Below, piece after piece: positions 1-11,368 of a stretch of 35,114 bases of DNA; within the stretch, counting starts at the first letter, position 1; each line of letters starts with the position of its first letter. The translations under genes and the position numbers were made by a program. The stretch is from Verrucomicrobiaceae bacterium. GTDB taxonomy: Bacteria > Verrucomicrobiota > Verrucomicrobiia > Chthoniobacterales > Terrimicrobiaceae. Location: the NCBI GenBank assembly GCA_007280915.1, contig QYQL01000043.1:1-35114 (forward strand). The letters are read 5' to 3'. Below the pieces are notes generated by a model that was not told the origin of the DNA, ran no database searches, and saw only the letters and a list, made by a program, of their open reading frames with translations.

Positions 1-1
1 C

Positions 2-94
2 GAAAAGTTCCATGCCGCGCTCGTGGGCACCTCCCTCCTCCGCGATCCGCGCGGGCTCCGCGCCTGCCTGCGGGAATTCGAAGAAGCCATCTGA
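2..94 (+). CDS. C-terminal fragment of a TrpC-like (indole-3-glycerol-phosphate synthase) protein
   Basis: Only the last 30 codons and the TGA stop are inside the window; the gene begins upstream. The visible tail contains ALVGTSLLRDPRGLRACLRE. This resembles the last strand and helix of the TrpC (beta/alpha)8 barrel, where a phosphate-binding turn of the type LVGESLMRxxDP is followed by a final helix. TrpC makes indole-3-glycerol phosphate in tryptophan synthesis in the cytoplasm. With so little sequence, another phosphate-binding TIM barrel cannot be excluded. The frame is supported by the clean end and by the hairpin that follows at 122-147. Confidence 0.45.
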   Translation, partial: EKFHAALVGTSLLRDPRGLRACLREFEEAI

Positions 95-121
95 TCCGCC
101 GGCGGTCGGTCCGGAGGCCCG

Positions 122-147
122 GCCCTACCTTTGGGCCACGGTAGGGC
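122..147. terminator. GC-rich hairpin, possible terminator without a T tract
   Basis: GCCCTACC (122-129) pairs perfectly with GGTAGGGC (140-147) around a 10-base loop. It lies 27 bases after the stop of the TrpC-like gene and between it and a possible gene on the other strand, so it could end transcription from both sides. No run of T follows on either strand, so an intrinsic terminator is only a suggestion. Confidence 0.35.
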
Positions 148-188
148 GCGACGTCCCGGCGCGCCGCGACATTTTAGTGCGTTTGGAA

Positions 189-320
189 TTACTTGTTGGC
201 CTGCTTCAAGCTGGCGGAGAGACCGGCTTCCAATTCCCGCATTTTGGAATCAAAGGCGGATGCGGAGCGGCGGCGAAAGCATTTTTGGCAAATTCCGGAA
301 ACGGCCTTATGTTGAGTCAT
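189..320 (-). CDS. Possible 43-aa CxxC small protein
   Basis: An ATG at 320 opens a 43-codon frame on the minus strand, ending in TAA at 189-191. The product begins MTQHKAVSGICQKCFRRRSA, with a CQKC pair (C11, C14) followed by a basic stretch, and ends in a likely amphipathic helix rich in Leu, Ala, Lys and Glu. That composition looks more protein-like than most random short frames, and the hairpin at 122-147 lies downstream of its stop. There is no clear Shine-Dalgarno sequence. The start overlaps the plus-strand ATG at 319, so at most one of the two may be used as drawn. Not a family I recognise; function unknown. Confidence 0.35.
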   Translation of the reverse strand: MTQHKAVSGICQKCFRRRSASAFDSKMRELEAGLSASLKQANK

Positions 321-683
321 GGAAGCGCCGGTTCATCTCACCACAATCGCTTGGAGTTTTCTGATCTGCGGATTTTTCGGGATCTGCGTGGGGTCTTGCT
401 ATTTTTCCGCGCTCCCTCCAACTCGACCGTTCGAGCCGTGCTTCTCAGGGCGATTTTCTACTCGATCCCGATCGGGCTTGGACTGAATGCCGGGATGGAG
501 AGCTTCATGGGCGAATCACGGCCCTTGGAATATGCGTTGTTCGTGCTGTCCGGGGCGCTTGGCACCACTCTCTTCGCAACCCTGTCGCTGACAGCCGGCC
601 TGCCGGTGTTGCGTCGGTGGATCGGAATTTCCAAGGCAGACTGCACGATCAATGCCATGGGACAGATGCGGTTGAAAATGTAG
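319..683 (+). pseudogene. Small membrane protein ORF, apparently frameshifted
   Basis: From ATG 319 the frame reads MEAPVHLTTIAWSFLICGFF and continues with a hydrophobic segment like a first membrane helix. After about base 410 that frame degenerates into a Ser/Arg-rich stretch and stops near 487. The neighbouring frame (positions divisible by 3) then reads smoothly to a TAG at 681-683. It has two further hydrophobic segments, roughly bases 430-500 and 535-620, and an RRWIG end. The simplest reading is one protein of about 120 residues with three membrane segments, broken by one indel near 400-430. A real frameshift, a sequencing error, or use of only the second frame are all possible. Family not recognised. 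Confidence 0.35.
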
Positions 684-738
684 TGGCCTGCCTCCCGGCT
701 GCCCAAAGGCCCTAGAAAAACTCCTGCGGAGCCGGGCC

Positions 739-1191
739 CTATTCCCTCGGCAGCGGAGGAAGACCGGAAACGTGTTCGCCGGGCCAGATGTTGTTTTTCG
801 CGAACCAGCCCTGCGTCATTTCCAGGGCGTAGGAAATCGTGGGGAACGTGCTGCGGATCGCCTTTTCGCTTTTCGGCTGCATGTCGTGGATTTCCAAAAT
901 CGTGCCGTCCGGACCGATATAGGCGATCGAAAGCGGAATCAGGGTGTTTTTCATCCAGAATCCGGCGGGTCCGGTCGAGGGCATCACGAAGAGCATCCCG
1001 GAGTCCGCCGGGAGGGATTCGCGGAACATCAACCCGGTCGTGCGCTCGGTGTCGTCGTCGGCAACTTCGGCGCGGACAGCCACCTTTCCGACACACAGGG
1101 CGGCTGTGGGAAGCTCCGGCTGCGCGGTGTCGATCGCAAGCAGCGGGGACAAAAAGCCGAAAAGCAGGGTCAAAACAAGGCGGTTGGTCAT
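739..1191 (-). CDS. DUF192 family secreted protein
   Basis: The 150-residue product starts with MTNRLVLTLLFGFLSPLLA, a signal peptide, so it should be exported. The body matches DUF192: AEVADDDTERTTGLMFRESL, then GMLFVMPSTGPAGFWMKNTL, then IPLSIAYIGPDGTI and an end with the WF motif. The GLMFRxSL and FWMKNTLIPLSI signatures are characteristic. DUF192 proteins are small beta-barrel domains of unknown biochemical role. The frame is open to 1290, but the start at 1191 is chosen because it places the signal peptide at the N terminus. It is divergent from actA across 169 bases. A TTGACA at 1218-1223 on the plus strand has no convincing -10 partner. Confidence 0.85.
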   Translation of the reverse strand: MTNRLVLTLLFGFLSPLLAIDTAQPELPTAALCVGKVAVRAEVADDDTERTTGLMFRESLPADSGMLFVMPSTGPAGFWMKNTLIPLSIAYIGPDGTILEIHDMQPKSEKAIRSTFPTISYALEMTQGWFAKNNIWPGEHVSGLPPLPRE

Positions 1192-1360
1192 GGCTAAAAG
1201 AAATTTTATCGAATCTGTTGACAGGCGCGAGTGGGATTTTGCACCTTCGCCACCTACCCAGACCATGTATCCGTCTTTGCTCCGCGTCACAACTTTCGGA
1301 AAGAAAAAAATTTGTCATGCGAACCAGACGGTTTGCGCGGCGGTAGGGACGCCTTGATTC

Positions 1361-2010
1361 ATGGCAAATTTTTTCCCAAAGTGGACGAACTGGATCCCGC
1401 TGAAGCTGGTGATCTGTCTGGCCGTGATCGGCGCGTTCCTTGTGGGCGGGATCTGGTATTACTTCACCCCGAAATACACGCGGGTTGGATTCATGCCGAC
1501 TCAACCGGTTCCGTTTTCGCACGCTCTCCACGTCGAGCAGCTTGGGATGGACTGCCGGTATTGCCACAGCTTCGTCGAGGTCGCCTCGCACTCGAATGTT
1601 CCGTCCACCCAGACCTGCATGGCCTGCCACACGCAGATCCGCGCAACGAGCCCGAAGCTCGAGGCCGTGCGGGAGAGCTGGAAGACCGGGCGTCCGGTGA
1701 GCTGGGTGCGCATCCACAAGCTCCCGGATTATTCGTATTTCAACCACGCGGTGCATGTGAACCGCGGCGTGAGCTGCTTCAGCTGCCACGGCGCGGTCAA
1801 CACGATGCAGACCGTCTGGCAGGACAAGCCGCAGAGCATGTCGTGGTGCCTCGACTGCCACCGCGCACCGGAGAATTTCCTGCGTCCGCCGGCCGAGGTC
1901 TTCAACATGAACTGGAAGCCGGCGGCGGGCGAAAACCAGCGTGAGATGGGTATGAAATTCAAAGAGGAGTGGGAAGTGAAACCGCCGGTCACCTGCGGAG
2001 GATGCCACCG

Positions 2011-2014
<4 letters not shown>
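1361..2014 (+). CDS. actA: Alternative complex III pentaheme cytochrome c subunit ActA
   Basis: The 217-residue protein has an N-terminal membrane anchor/signal segment (about residues 14-35, LVICLAVIGAFLVGGIWYYF). It has five CxxCH haem c sites, at about C65, C86, C139, C163 and C212. This layout is that of ActA, the pentahaem subunit of the alternative complex III quinol:electron-acceptor oxidoreductase, exposed on the periplasmic side. It heads an operon whose following genes match actB-F in the known order. Its stop overlaps the next ATG (ATGA at 2011-2014), so the two genes are probably translationally coupled. No strong Shine-Dalgarno sequence precedes the ATG. Confidence 0.93.
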
Positions 2015-5235
<3,221 letters not shown>

Positions 5236-5243
5236 TCAAATTC

Positions 5244-5314
5244 GGAATTCGGAATTCGGAGTTCGGAATGGCTTCCGCGGCGATGGAAATTCCGCATTCC
5301 ACATTCCACATTCC
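5244..5314. repeat. Back-to-back array of GGAATNN heptamers
   Basis: Between actB and actC the plus strand carries four heptamers: GGAATTC, GGAATTC, GGAGTTC and GGAATGG (5244-5271). After a 17-base spacer the minus strand carries the same kind of unit (GGAATGT twice, GGAATGC, GGAATTT; plus-strand 5289-5314 reads the complement). The two arms can fold on each other. The actC start at 5331 lies just after it. I see no gene in this 95-base gap. Confidence 0.75.
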
Positions 5315-5330
5315 GCATTTCTTCCAAGCC

Positions 5331-6743
5331 ATGTCTGAAGCCACCGCCACGATTGAGGAAAAGGTCACCGACGAGGAGAAGGCGGTGGTCCGTCCGCCGC
5401 TCGTGCTCAACAAGCGCACGATGGGCTGGATCAGCAGCTACATCAGTTCGATCGTCGAGGACAAGACCCCGCGCTGGTGGTGGGTTTCGATGGGCGTGAC
5501 CGTCCCGATGACGCTGATGTGTCTCTCAATGCTGGCCTACCTGATCTCCACCGGCGTCGGCGTCTGGGGAAACAACCATCCGGTCGGCTGGGCATGGGAC
5601 ATCACGAACTTCGTTTTCTGGATCGGCATCGGCCATGCGGGAACCCTGATCTCGGCGATCCTTTTCCTGACGCGCCAGAAGTGGCGGACTTCGATCAACC
5701 GTGCCGCCGAGGCCATGACGCTCTTCGCGGTCGTCTGCGCGGGCATCTACCCAGCCCTCCACGTCGGCCGCGTATGGATGGCGTGGTTTCTCGCCCCGGT
5801 GCCGAACGCGAACGGAATCTGGCAGAACTTCCGCAGCCCGCTCCTCTGGGACGTGTTCGCGGTCTCGACGTATTTCACCGTGTCCGTGCTGTTCTGGTAT
5901 ACCGGGCTCATCCCGGATCTGGCGACGATCCGCGACCGCTGCACGTCGAAGATCAAAAAATTCGTCTACGGCGTGATGGCGCTCGGCTGGCGCGGCGGCA
6001 ACCGCCAGTGGAGGCACTACGAGAAGGCGTATCTCATCCTCGCCGGCCTCTCGACCCCGCTCGTGCTCTCGGTCCACTCGGTCGTGTCGTTCGACTTCGC
6101 GACATCGGTCATTCCCGGCTGGCACACGACGATCTTCCCTCCCTACTTCGTCGCCGGCGCGATCTTCGGCGGATTTGCCATGGTGCTCACGATCATGATC
6201 CCGGCCTGCGCGATCTACAAGCCGCTCCACGACCTCGTGACGATCAACCACGTCGACAAGATGTGCAAAATCATTTTGCTCACCGGTTCGATCGTCGGCT
6301 ACGCCTACCTGATGGAGCTTTTCATCGCGTGGTATGGCGGCAACCCCTACGAGCGTGCGGCGTTCTGGTATCGAGCGTTCGGCTCCTACTGGTGGGCCTA
6401 CTGGGCAATGATGTTCTGCAACGTGGTCGCACCGCAGCTGTTCTGGTTCAAATTTTTCCGGACCCACCTCGTCTGGGTGTGGATCATCGTCCAGTTCCCG
6501 AACATGGGCATGTGGTTCGAGCGCTTCGTCATCATCGCGACGACGCTCTCCCGCGATTTCGCGCCGTCCGCGTGGGGGATGTTCCACCCGACCTGGGTCG
6601 ACATCTGCACGTTCGTGGGGACGTTCGGCCTCTTCACGACGCTGTTCCTGATCTTCATCCGGTTCCTGCCGATGATCTGCATGTTTGAAGTCAAAGCGGT
6701 CCTGCCGGAGGCGGACCCTCACCACGGGGAGGCGCACCACTGA
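5331..6743 (+). CDS. actC: Alternative complex III NrfD-like membrane subunit ActC
   Basis: A 470-residue polytopic membrane protein with about ten hydrophobic segments, of the NrfD/PsrC type. Conserved stretches include the [12 protein letters not shown] start region, [16 protein letters not shown] and [16 protein letters not shown]. In alternative complex III the NrfD-like subunits ActC and ActF sit in the membrane; ActC carries the quinol site and contacts the iron-sulfur subunit. The frame is open from 5268, but the start at 5331 ([11 protein letters not shown]) is preferred because the upstream codons lie in the heptamer repeat and encode a low-complexity peptide. The stop overlaps the actD start. 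Confidence 0.92.
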   Translation: MSEATATIEEKVTDEEKAVVRPPLVLNKRTMGWISSYISSIVEDKTPRWWWVSMGVTVPMTLMCLSMLAYLISTGVGVWGNNHPVGWAWDITNFVFWIGIGHAGTLISAILFLTRQKWRTSINRAAEAMTLFAVVCAGIYPALHVGRVWMAWFLAPVPNANGIWQNFRSPLLWDVFAVSTYFTVSVLFWYTGLIPDLATIRDRCTSKIKKFVYGVMALGWRGGNRQWRHYEKAYLILAGLSTPLVLSVHSVVSFDFATSVIPGWHTTIFPPYFVAGAIFGGFAMVLTIMIPACAIYKPLHDLVTINHVDKMCKIILLTGSIVGYAYLMELFIAWYGGNPYERAAFWYRAFGSYWWAYWAMMFCNVVAPQLFWFKFFRTHLVWVWIIVQFPNMGMWFERFVIIATTLSRDFAPSAWGMFHPTWVDICTFVGTFGLFTTLFLIFIRFLPMICMFEVKAVLPEADPHHGEAHH

Positions 6744-7306
6744 TGAAGAACTCCGCAGGAAATCCCGAAGCACCTGTTTTCGGCGTCGCCGCTGAATTTC
6801 AGTGCGCCCGCGACCTCTACCATGCCGCCGAAAAAATCCGCGACGCCGGGTTCCGGCGCTGGGATGTTTTCTCCCCCTTCCCGATCCACGGGATGGACGA
6901 GGCAATGGGCATGAAGCGCTCGCTCCTCGGAAAAATCGTCTTCCTCGGCGGCCTCACCGGATTCCTCACCGCCGTAACGCTCGAGTTCGGCCCGACGTCG
7001 TTTCTCTACCCGCTGATCGTCGCGGGCAAGCCGACCAACCTCTTCACCGTGCCGGCGTTCTTCCCGATCATGTTCGAGCTCACGATTCTGATCTCCGCCT
7101 TCACCGCGGTCTTCGGGATGCTCATCATGAACGGCCTCCCCCGACTCAACCACGCGCTCTTCAACTGGGACCGCTTCAAAAAGGTCACCGAGGACAAGTT
7201 CTTCGTCGCGATCGAAGCCGGCGACCCGAAGTTCTCAGAGCGCTCCGTCCGGGATTTCCTCGAATCCCTCGGCGGCACAAACATCACCACGATCCATGGA
7301 GACTAG
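6743..7306 (+). CDS. actD: Alternative complex III subunit ActD (DUF3341)
   Basis: The 187-residue protein matches the DUF3341 family. It has a soluble N-terminal half (FGVAAEFQCARDLYHAAEKI, then WDVFSPFPIHGMDEAMG) followed by two membrane helices (about residues 62-82 and 100-125) and a soluble tail. The SPFPIHGMDEAMG block is a family signature. ActD is a structural membrane subunit of alternative complex III. Its ATG shares bases with the actC stop (TGATG at 6741-6745), implying coupled translation. It is followed by a palindromic repeat element that separates it from actE. Confidence 0.92.
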   Translation: MKNSAGNPEAPVFGVAAEFQCARDLYHAAEKIRDAGFRRWDVFSPFPIHGMDEAMGMKRSLLGKIVFLGGLTGFLTAVTLEFGPTSFLYPLIVAGKPTNLFTVPAFFPIMFELTILISAFTAVFGMLIMNGLPRLNHALFNWDRFKKVTEDKFFVAIEAGDPKFSERSVRDFLESLGGTNITTIHGD

Positions 7307-7324
7307 GGGCAATACTCTTCAGTT

Positions 7325-7412
7325 CAGGGAGAACAGGCGTCCCGCCTGTTTTTGCACTGATTTCCCCATCGGCGTCCGACTCCTCACACAGGCGGGACGC
7401 CTGTGCTCCCTG
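7325..7412. repeat. Palindromic intergenic element, copy 1
   Basis: Two 25-base arms face each other: 7325-7349 and 7388-7412. They match at 24 of 25 positions when one is reverse-complemented. Each arm begins or ends with CAGGGAG and contains ACAGGCG-TCC-CGCCTGT, itself a 7-bp stem with a 3-base loop. The same arm sequence appears at 29741-29765 and 29803-29827. The element fills most of the gap between actD and actE and could form a large cruciform or an RNA hairpin in the operon transcript. Confidence 0.88.
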
Positions 7413-7435
7413 TTCACTACCACGGAGACTGAGCC

Positions 7436-8128
7436 ATGCTGAAATACTTTTTCGCTCTCTTTGGTTTGCTGGTCGTGCTCGTGATTTCGATCGCAGGGTT
7501 CCGCGGCGCCAAGTCAACGCGCTCCCCGATTGAGATTTTCCCCGACATGGACCACCAGCCGAAGGTGAAGGCGCAGGTGGCGAGTAGTTTCTTCTCCGAC
7601 GGCCGCGCCGCACGGGTGCCTGTGGCCGGAACCGTCCCGATGGGGTATGCTATCCCTCTCCACAAGCCGGTGGACGGCTCGCTGGGCGAGGCAACGGGGC
7701 CCTACAAGCAGATCTATTTTTCCTCCGGTCCGGTTTATTTCGACACGGGAAAAATCGGCGACCAGTGGGGAACCGGGATGCCGTTTGAAATTTCGCCCGA
7801 GTGGCTCTCCCGCGGCCGGGAACGCTTCACGATCAACTGCTCGCCCTGCCACGGGGCCACCGGAGCCGGCACGGGAATCGCCTCGAAATACGGCCTCGTC
7901 GCCATCGCGAACCTCCATCAGGACCGTATCCGCCAGATGGCGGACGGAGAAATTTTCAACACGATCACCAAGGGCAAAAACACGATGATGGGATACGGCG
8001 ACCGCATCCAGGCCCAGGACCGCTGGGCGATCATCACCTACATCCGCGCCCTCCAGAAGTCCCAGGGCGGGGCCACGATCAACGATGTGCCGCCGGCCGA
8101 GCGGGCCGCGCTGGAGGCGCAGAAATAG
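7436..8128 (+). CDS. actE: Alternative complex III monoheme cytochrome c subunit ActE
   Basis: A 230-residue protein with an N-terminal hydrophobic anchor (residues 1-22, LKYFFALFGLLVVLVISIAG). It has one CSPCH haem c site (C135, C138, H139) and a likely methionine ligand in NTMMGYGDRI. It matches ActE, the monohaem subunit of alternative complex III facing the periplasm. The region SRGRERFTINCSPCHGATG is typical of class I cytochrome c. A GGAG nine bases before the ATG supports the start. It sits between actD and actF, as expected. Confidence 0.92.
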   Translation: MLKYFFALFGLLVVLVISIAGFRGAKSTRSPIEIFPDMDHQPKVKAQVASSFFSDGRAARVPVAGTVPMGYAIPLHKPVDGSLGEATGPYKQIYFSSGPVYFDTGKIGDQWGTGMPFEISPEWLSRGRERFTINCSPCHGATGAGTGIASKYGLVAIANLHQDRIRQMADGEIFNTITKGKNTMMGYGDRIQAQDRWAIITYIRALQKSQGGATINDVPPAERAALEAQK

Positions 8129-8131
8129 ACC

Positions 8132-9310
8132 ATGAGCGAGCAGCAAACCACATTCGACTACAAGCACGTCGGGGGACGGTTCCTCGGCCTCGTCGCGGCC
8201 GCGCTCGCCGCCTTCGCCGCGATCTTTTTCGGCGCCGCCTCGAACCCCGACCAGTTCGCATTCTCCTACCTTTTCGCCTTCACCTTCTTCTTCACGATCT
8301 GCATGGGCGGGCTCTTCTGGATCCTCGTCCACCACGCCGTGGACGCCGAGTGGAGCGTGGTCGTGCGCCGGCAGATGGAAAACATCGCGAGCATGCTTCT
8401 CGTGATGGCCATCCTCTTCATCCCCCTGGTCTTCGTCGCCCCGAGGCTCTGGAAATGGATGTCCGTTCCCGCCGGGCAGGATATCCTTCTTGATGAAAAG
8501 TGGCCGTATCTGACGCCCTGGTTCTTCTGGCTCCGGGCGGCATTTTACTTCGCATTCTTCGTCATCGCCTCGACCTGGCTGCGCGCGAACTCGATCCTGC
8601 AGGACAAAGACGGCGCGCCCCGCTACACGGTTTTCAACCGGAAGATCACGTTTGCCAGCCTCCCGCTTTTTGCGGTCTGCCTGACCTTCTCGGCGATCGA
8701 CTGGCTCATGGGCCTCGACTACCACTGGTTCTCGACCATGTGGGGGGTTTACATCTTTGCCGGAACGGCTCTCAGTTCGATGTGCGTGTTGGTTCTCCTG
8801 ATCACCGCGCTGCGCGGGGCCGGGTATTTCGGGAATGTCATCTCGATGGAGCACTACCACACGATGGGCAAGCTCATGTTCGCGTTCACCGTCTTCTGGG
8901 CCTACATCGGATTCAGCCAATACATGCTCATCTGGTATGCGAACATCCCCGAGGAAACCGTCTACTTCCTGCGCCGCAACACCGAAAGCTGGCAGATCCT
9001 CAGCACCGCCCTCGTCGTCGGCCACTTCTTCGTCCCCTTCCTTCTCCTCCTTCCGAATCCCGGCAAGCGCAAGCCCGCCTATCTCTGCGGTATGGCGGTC
9101 TGGATCCTGCTGATGCACATGCTGGACATTTATGTCGTCGTGCTGCCGGCCCTGCACAAGGCCGGTGTGGTCGTAAGCTGGATGGATTTTGCCTGCCTCG
9201 CCGCCATCGGATGCACGCTGGCGGCCGTCTTCCTGAAACGCCTTGGCGACGCCCCGCTCTGGCCGCTCCGCGACCCGCGCCTGCCGCAATCCATCGCCCT
9301 CAAAAACTGA
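8132..9310 (+). CDS. actF: Alternative complex III membrane subunit ActF
   Basis: The 392-residue polytopic protein has about ten hydrophobic stretches and begins MSEQQTTFDYKHVGGRFLG. Internal blocks such as ENIASMLLVMAILFIP, WLMGLDYHWFSTMWGVYIF and FWAYIGFSQYMLIWYANIPE are typical of ActF, the second large NrfD-like membrane subunit. ActF carries no known cofactor and forms part of the membrane core with ActC. It begins three bases after actE and its TGA overlaps the next ATG, so it is part of the same operon. Confidence 0.92.
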   Translation: MSEQQTTFDYKHVGGRFLGLVAAALAAFAAIFFGAASNPDQFAFSYLFAFTFFFTICMGGLFWILVHHAVDAEWSVVVRRQMENIASMLLVMAILFIPLVFVAPRLWKWMSVPAGQDILLDEKWPYLTPWFFWLRAAFYFAFFVIASTWLRANSILQDKDGAPRYTVFNRKITFASLPLFAVCLTFSAIDWLMGLDYHWFSTMWGVYIFAGTALSSMCVLVLLITALRGAGYFGNVISMEHYHTMGKLMFAFTVFWAYIGFSQYMLIWYANIPEETVYFLRRNTESWQILSTALVVGHFFVPFLLLLPNPGKRKPAYLCGMAVWILLMHMLDIYVVVLPALHKAGVVVSWMDFACLAAIGCTLAAVFLKRLGDAPLWPLRDPRLPQSIALKN

Positions 9311-9717
9311 TGTCCGCCGCAAACACAACCTCCCGCAAGCAGCCCGCGCTCTGGCCGTTCTTCCTGGCCAGCCTGATCATGATCCTGCTTTTCTGGGGAA
9401 TCAATAAGTGGCTGATGGACGGCGGAGGAAATCCCGAGCCCGAGGAAGCCGCCCGTGCCGAAGTCCGAATCAAGAATCTGGCCGACCTCCGCGCCGAGAA
9501 TGCCGCGAAGCTGGAAAAATACGCCTGGGTGGACCGCGCGAAAGGTTCCGTCCAGATCCCGGTCACGCAGGCCATGGAGCTCGTCCTTCCCGAACTCAAT
9601 GCCTCGCAGCCGCGAGCCGCTTACCCTGTTGTCACCACGCCGGCGGCCCCGGCACCAGCCCCGGCTCAACCCGCGCCAGCGCAACCCGCTCCGACCCCGG
9701 CGCCTCCCGCACCATGA
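9310..9717 (+). CDS. Small membrane protein of the respiratory operon, Ala/Pro-rich tail
   Basis: A 135-residue protein with one membrane helix (about residues 14-34, LWPFFLASLIMILLFWGINK). A soluble segment follows containing LRAENAAKLEKYAWVDRAKG and SVQIPVTQAMELVLPEL. The last 30 residues are almost all Ala and Pro. The pattern YxWVDrakGxVxIPvxxAMELV recurs, as I recall, in short proteins next to cytochrome oxidase genes; its role is not established. Position after actF suggests it could be an accessory subunit of the complex or an assembly factor. It overlaps both neighbours by a few bases. I assign no gene symbol. Confidence 0.82.
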   Translation: MSAANTTSRKQPALWPFFLASLIMILLFWGINKWLMDGGGNPEPEEAARAEVRIKNLADLRAENAAKLEKYAWVDRAKGSVQIPVTQAMELVLPELNASQPRAAYPVVTTPAAPAPAPAQPAPAQPAPTPAPPAP

Positions 9718-9896
9718 CAGCCGGATTCCTGCTCCTCATCGGCGGCCTTGTTTTTCTGAGCGGCAGCGCCCTTTTCGCCTTTTACTGGTCGGTAAAGGAC
9801 GGTCAACTCGACAACCTTGGCGAGGCCGCCAAAACGATCTTTGATGACGGCGAACCGATCGGCGCCGCCACCGACAAATTTCCTTCCCGCAAATGA
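9714..9896 (+). CDS. ccoS: CcoS-like cbb3 oxidase maturation protein
   Basis: A 60-residue protein: one N-terminal membrane helix (GFLLLIGGLVFLSGSALFAF), then FYWSVKDGQLDNLGEAAKTI and FDDGEP. The segment FxWxxxxGQxDxL...IxFDD is the CcoS signature. In other bacteria CcoS is needed to insert haem b and copper into the cbb3 oxidase core. The gene starts inside the previous gene's stop region and ends overlapping the ccoN ATG (9893), placing it in the oxidase operon. Confidence 0.82.
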   Translation: MTAGFLLLIGGLVFLSGSALFAFYWSVKDGQLDNLGEAAKTIFDDGEPIGAATDKFPSRK

Positions 9897-11368
9897 AACC
9901 GCACAGCCTGATTTCCTCATTCAATCCGGCCAACGAGCCTGACACGCTGGCGTCCCACGAACGTGCGGAGATCGACGCATCGACCCGCCTGCCGGTCCTC
10001 CTGTTTTTCAGCTCGGCCATTTTCTGGCTTCTCATCGGCTCGCTGCTCGGCCTGATCTCCGCATGGAAGATGACCCACCCCTGGTTTCTCGACCAGATGG
10101 CGTGGCTCACATTCGGGAGGCTGCGCCCAGCCCACCTCAACGCAGTGATTTACGGATGGGCCTCTGCTGCCGGCATCGGGGTTGGGCTCTGGCTCATGGC
10201 GAGGCTCTGCCGCATCCCGCTGATCCACTCGAAGCTCCTGATCAGCGCGGCCATCTTCTGGAATCTCGGTGTTTTTGTCGGCGTCCTCGGCATCCTCGCC
10301 GGTGACAGCCGCTCGATCGAGTGGCTCGAATTCCCCGGCTACGCGACTCCGATCCTCTTCGTCGCATATGCCTTCATCGGAATCTGGGCGATCATCATGT
10401 TCCGCTTCCGGAAGCCCGGGCACGTTTATGTCTCCCAGTGGTATCTTTTTGCCGCATTCCTCTGGTTCCCGTGGCTGTATGCGACAGCGAACATCCTGCT
10501 CATCTGGCAGCCGATCCAAGGATCCGCGCAGGGGGCCGTAAACTGGTGGTTCGCTCACAACGTCCTCGGGCTCTGGTTCACCCCGATCGGCCTCGCGAGC
10601 GCCTACTACATGATCCCGAAGGTCATCGGCCGCCCGATCCACAGCTACTATCTGAGCATCCTCGGGTTCTGGTCGCTCGCCCTCTTCTACAGCTGGAATG
10701 GTATGCACCACCTGATCGGCGGGCCGTTCCCTGCCTGGATGATCAGCGCGAGCGTGGTGGCTTCGATCATGATGTTCATCCCGGTCGTCACCGTCGCCAT
10801 CAACCACCACATGACGATGCGCGGGCATTTTGATGCGCTCAAATGGAGTCCGACGCTCCGGTTCACGGTCTTCGGCGCGATGACCTACACGGTCGTGAGC
10901 CTTCAGGGCAGCTCGATGGCGATCCCGTCGCTCAACACGCTCACCCACTTCACCGACTACACGATCGGCCACGCCCACCTCGGGCTCTATGGGTTCTTCT
11001 CGATGATGATGTTCGGCGCGATGTATTATATCGTCCCGCGCCTCACCGGATGGGAATGGCCGTCGGCAACGGCGATCCGCTGGCATTTCTGGCTCGTTGC
11101 ATCCGGAATCATCCTCATGGTCGGCTCGCTCAGCCTGGGTGGTGTCCTTCAGGGGCTCGCTCTTTATGATCCGCAGGTTTCCTTCCGCAGTTCGCTCGAC
11201 TATGCAACGCCGTTCCGCATGGTGCGCGGGATCTCCGGATTCCTGCTGCTGGCGGGCCATCTCGTCTTCGCCGGGCATTTCGCCGTGATGCTGCTGAAAA
11301 TCGGGCGGCGCAGGGAAGGGCCTGCTCTTTTTGCGGAACCCTCAAAACCGGAGGCCGCCACCGTATGA
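9893..11368 (+). CDS. ccoN: cbb3-type cytochrome c oxidase catalytic subunit I
   Basis: A 491-residue haem-copper oxidase subunit with about 12 membrane helices. Visible ligands fit the C (cbb3) family. RPAHLNAVIYGW holds a low-spin haem b His, WWFAHNVLGLW and WNGMHHL hold the three CuB His, and the tyrosine of FYSWNGMHH sits where cbb3 enzymes have the His-Tyr crosslink. TIGHAHLGLYGFF supplies the haem b3 and haem b ligands. It reduces oxygen to water at the cytoplasmic membrane. The gene overlaps ccoS and ccoO by four bases each. No ccoG, ccoH or ccoI lies in this window. Confidence 0.95.
   Translation: MKPHSLISSFNPANEPDTLASHERAEIDASTRLPVLLFFSSAIFWLLIGSLLGLISAWKMTHPWFLDQMAWLTFGRLRPAHLNAVIYGWASAAGIGVGLWLMARLCRIPLIHSKLLISAAIFWNLGVFVGVLGILAGDSRSIEWLEFPGYATPILFVAYAFIGIWAIIMFRFRKPGHVYVSQWYLFAAFLWFPWLYATANILLIWQPIQGSAQGAVNWWFAHNVLGLWFTPIGLASAYYMIPKVIGRPIHSYYLSILGFWSLALFYSWNGMHHLIGGPFPAWMISASVVASIMMFIPVVTVAINHHMTMRGHFDALKWSPTLRFTVFGAMTYTVVSLQGSSMAIPSLNTLTHFTDYTIGHAHLGLYGFFSMMMFGAMYYIVPRLTGWEWPSATAIRWHFWLVASGIILMVGSLSLGGVLQGLALYDPQVSFRSSLDYATPFRMVRGISGFLLLAGHLVFAGHFAVMLLKIGRRREGPALFAEPSKPEAATV

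Noticed and set aside
12-683. A 223-codon plus-strand frame from the first bases.
   Set aside because: Its first 100 codons are Pro/Ser/Arg-rich, overlap the TrpC-like end in another frame and the hairpin. Only the part after about 420 looks like protein.
1218-1250. TTGACA as a promoter for actA.
   Set aside because: The -35 is perfect but no -10-like hexamer appears at 15 to 19 bases, so I do not list it.
7325-7412. CRISPR-like repeat.
   Set aside because: There are only two inverted arms with no regular spacers, so it is a palindromic element.
7514-9328. A 604-codon minus-strand frame opposite actE and actF.
   Set aside because: Charged, repetitive composition and no domain; the plus-strand genes match known subunits.
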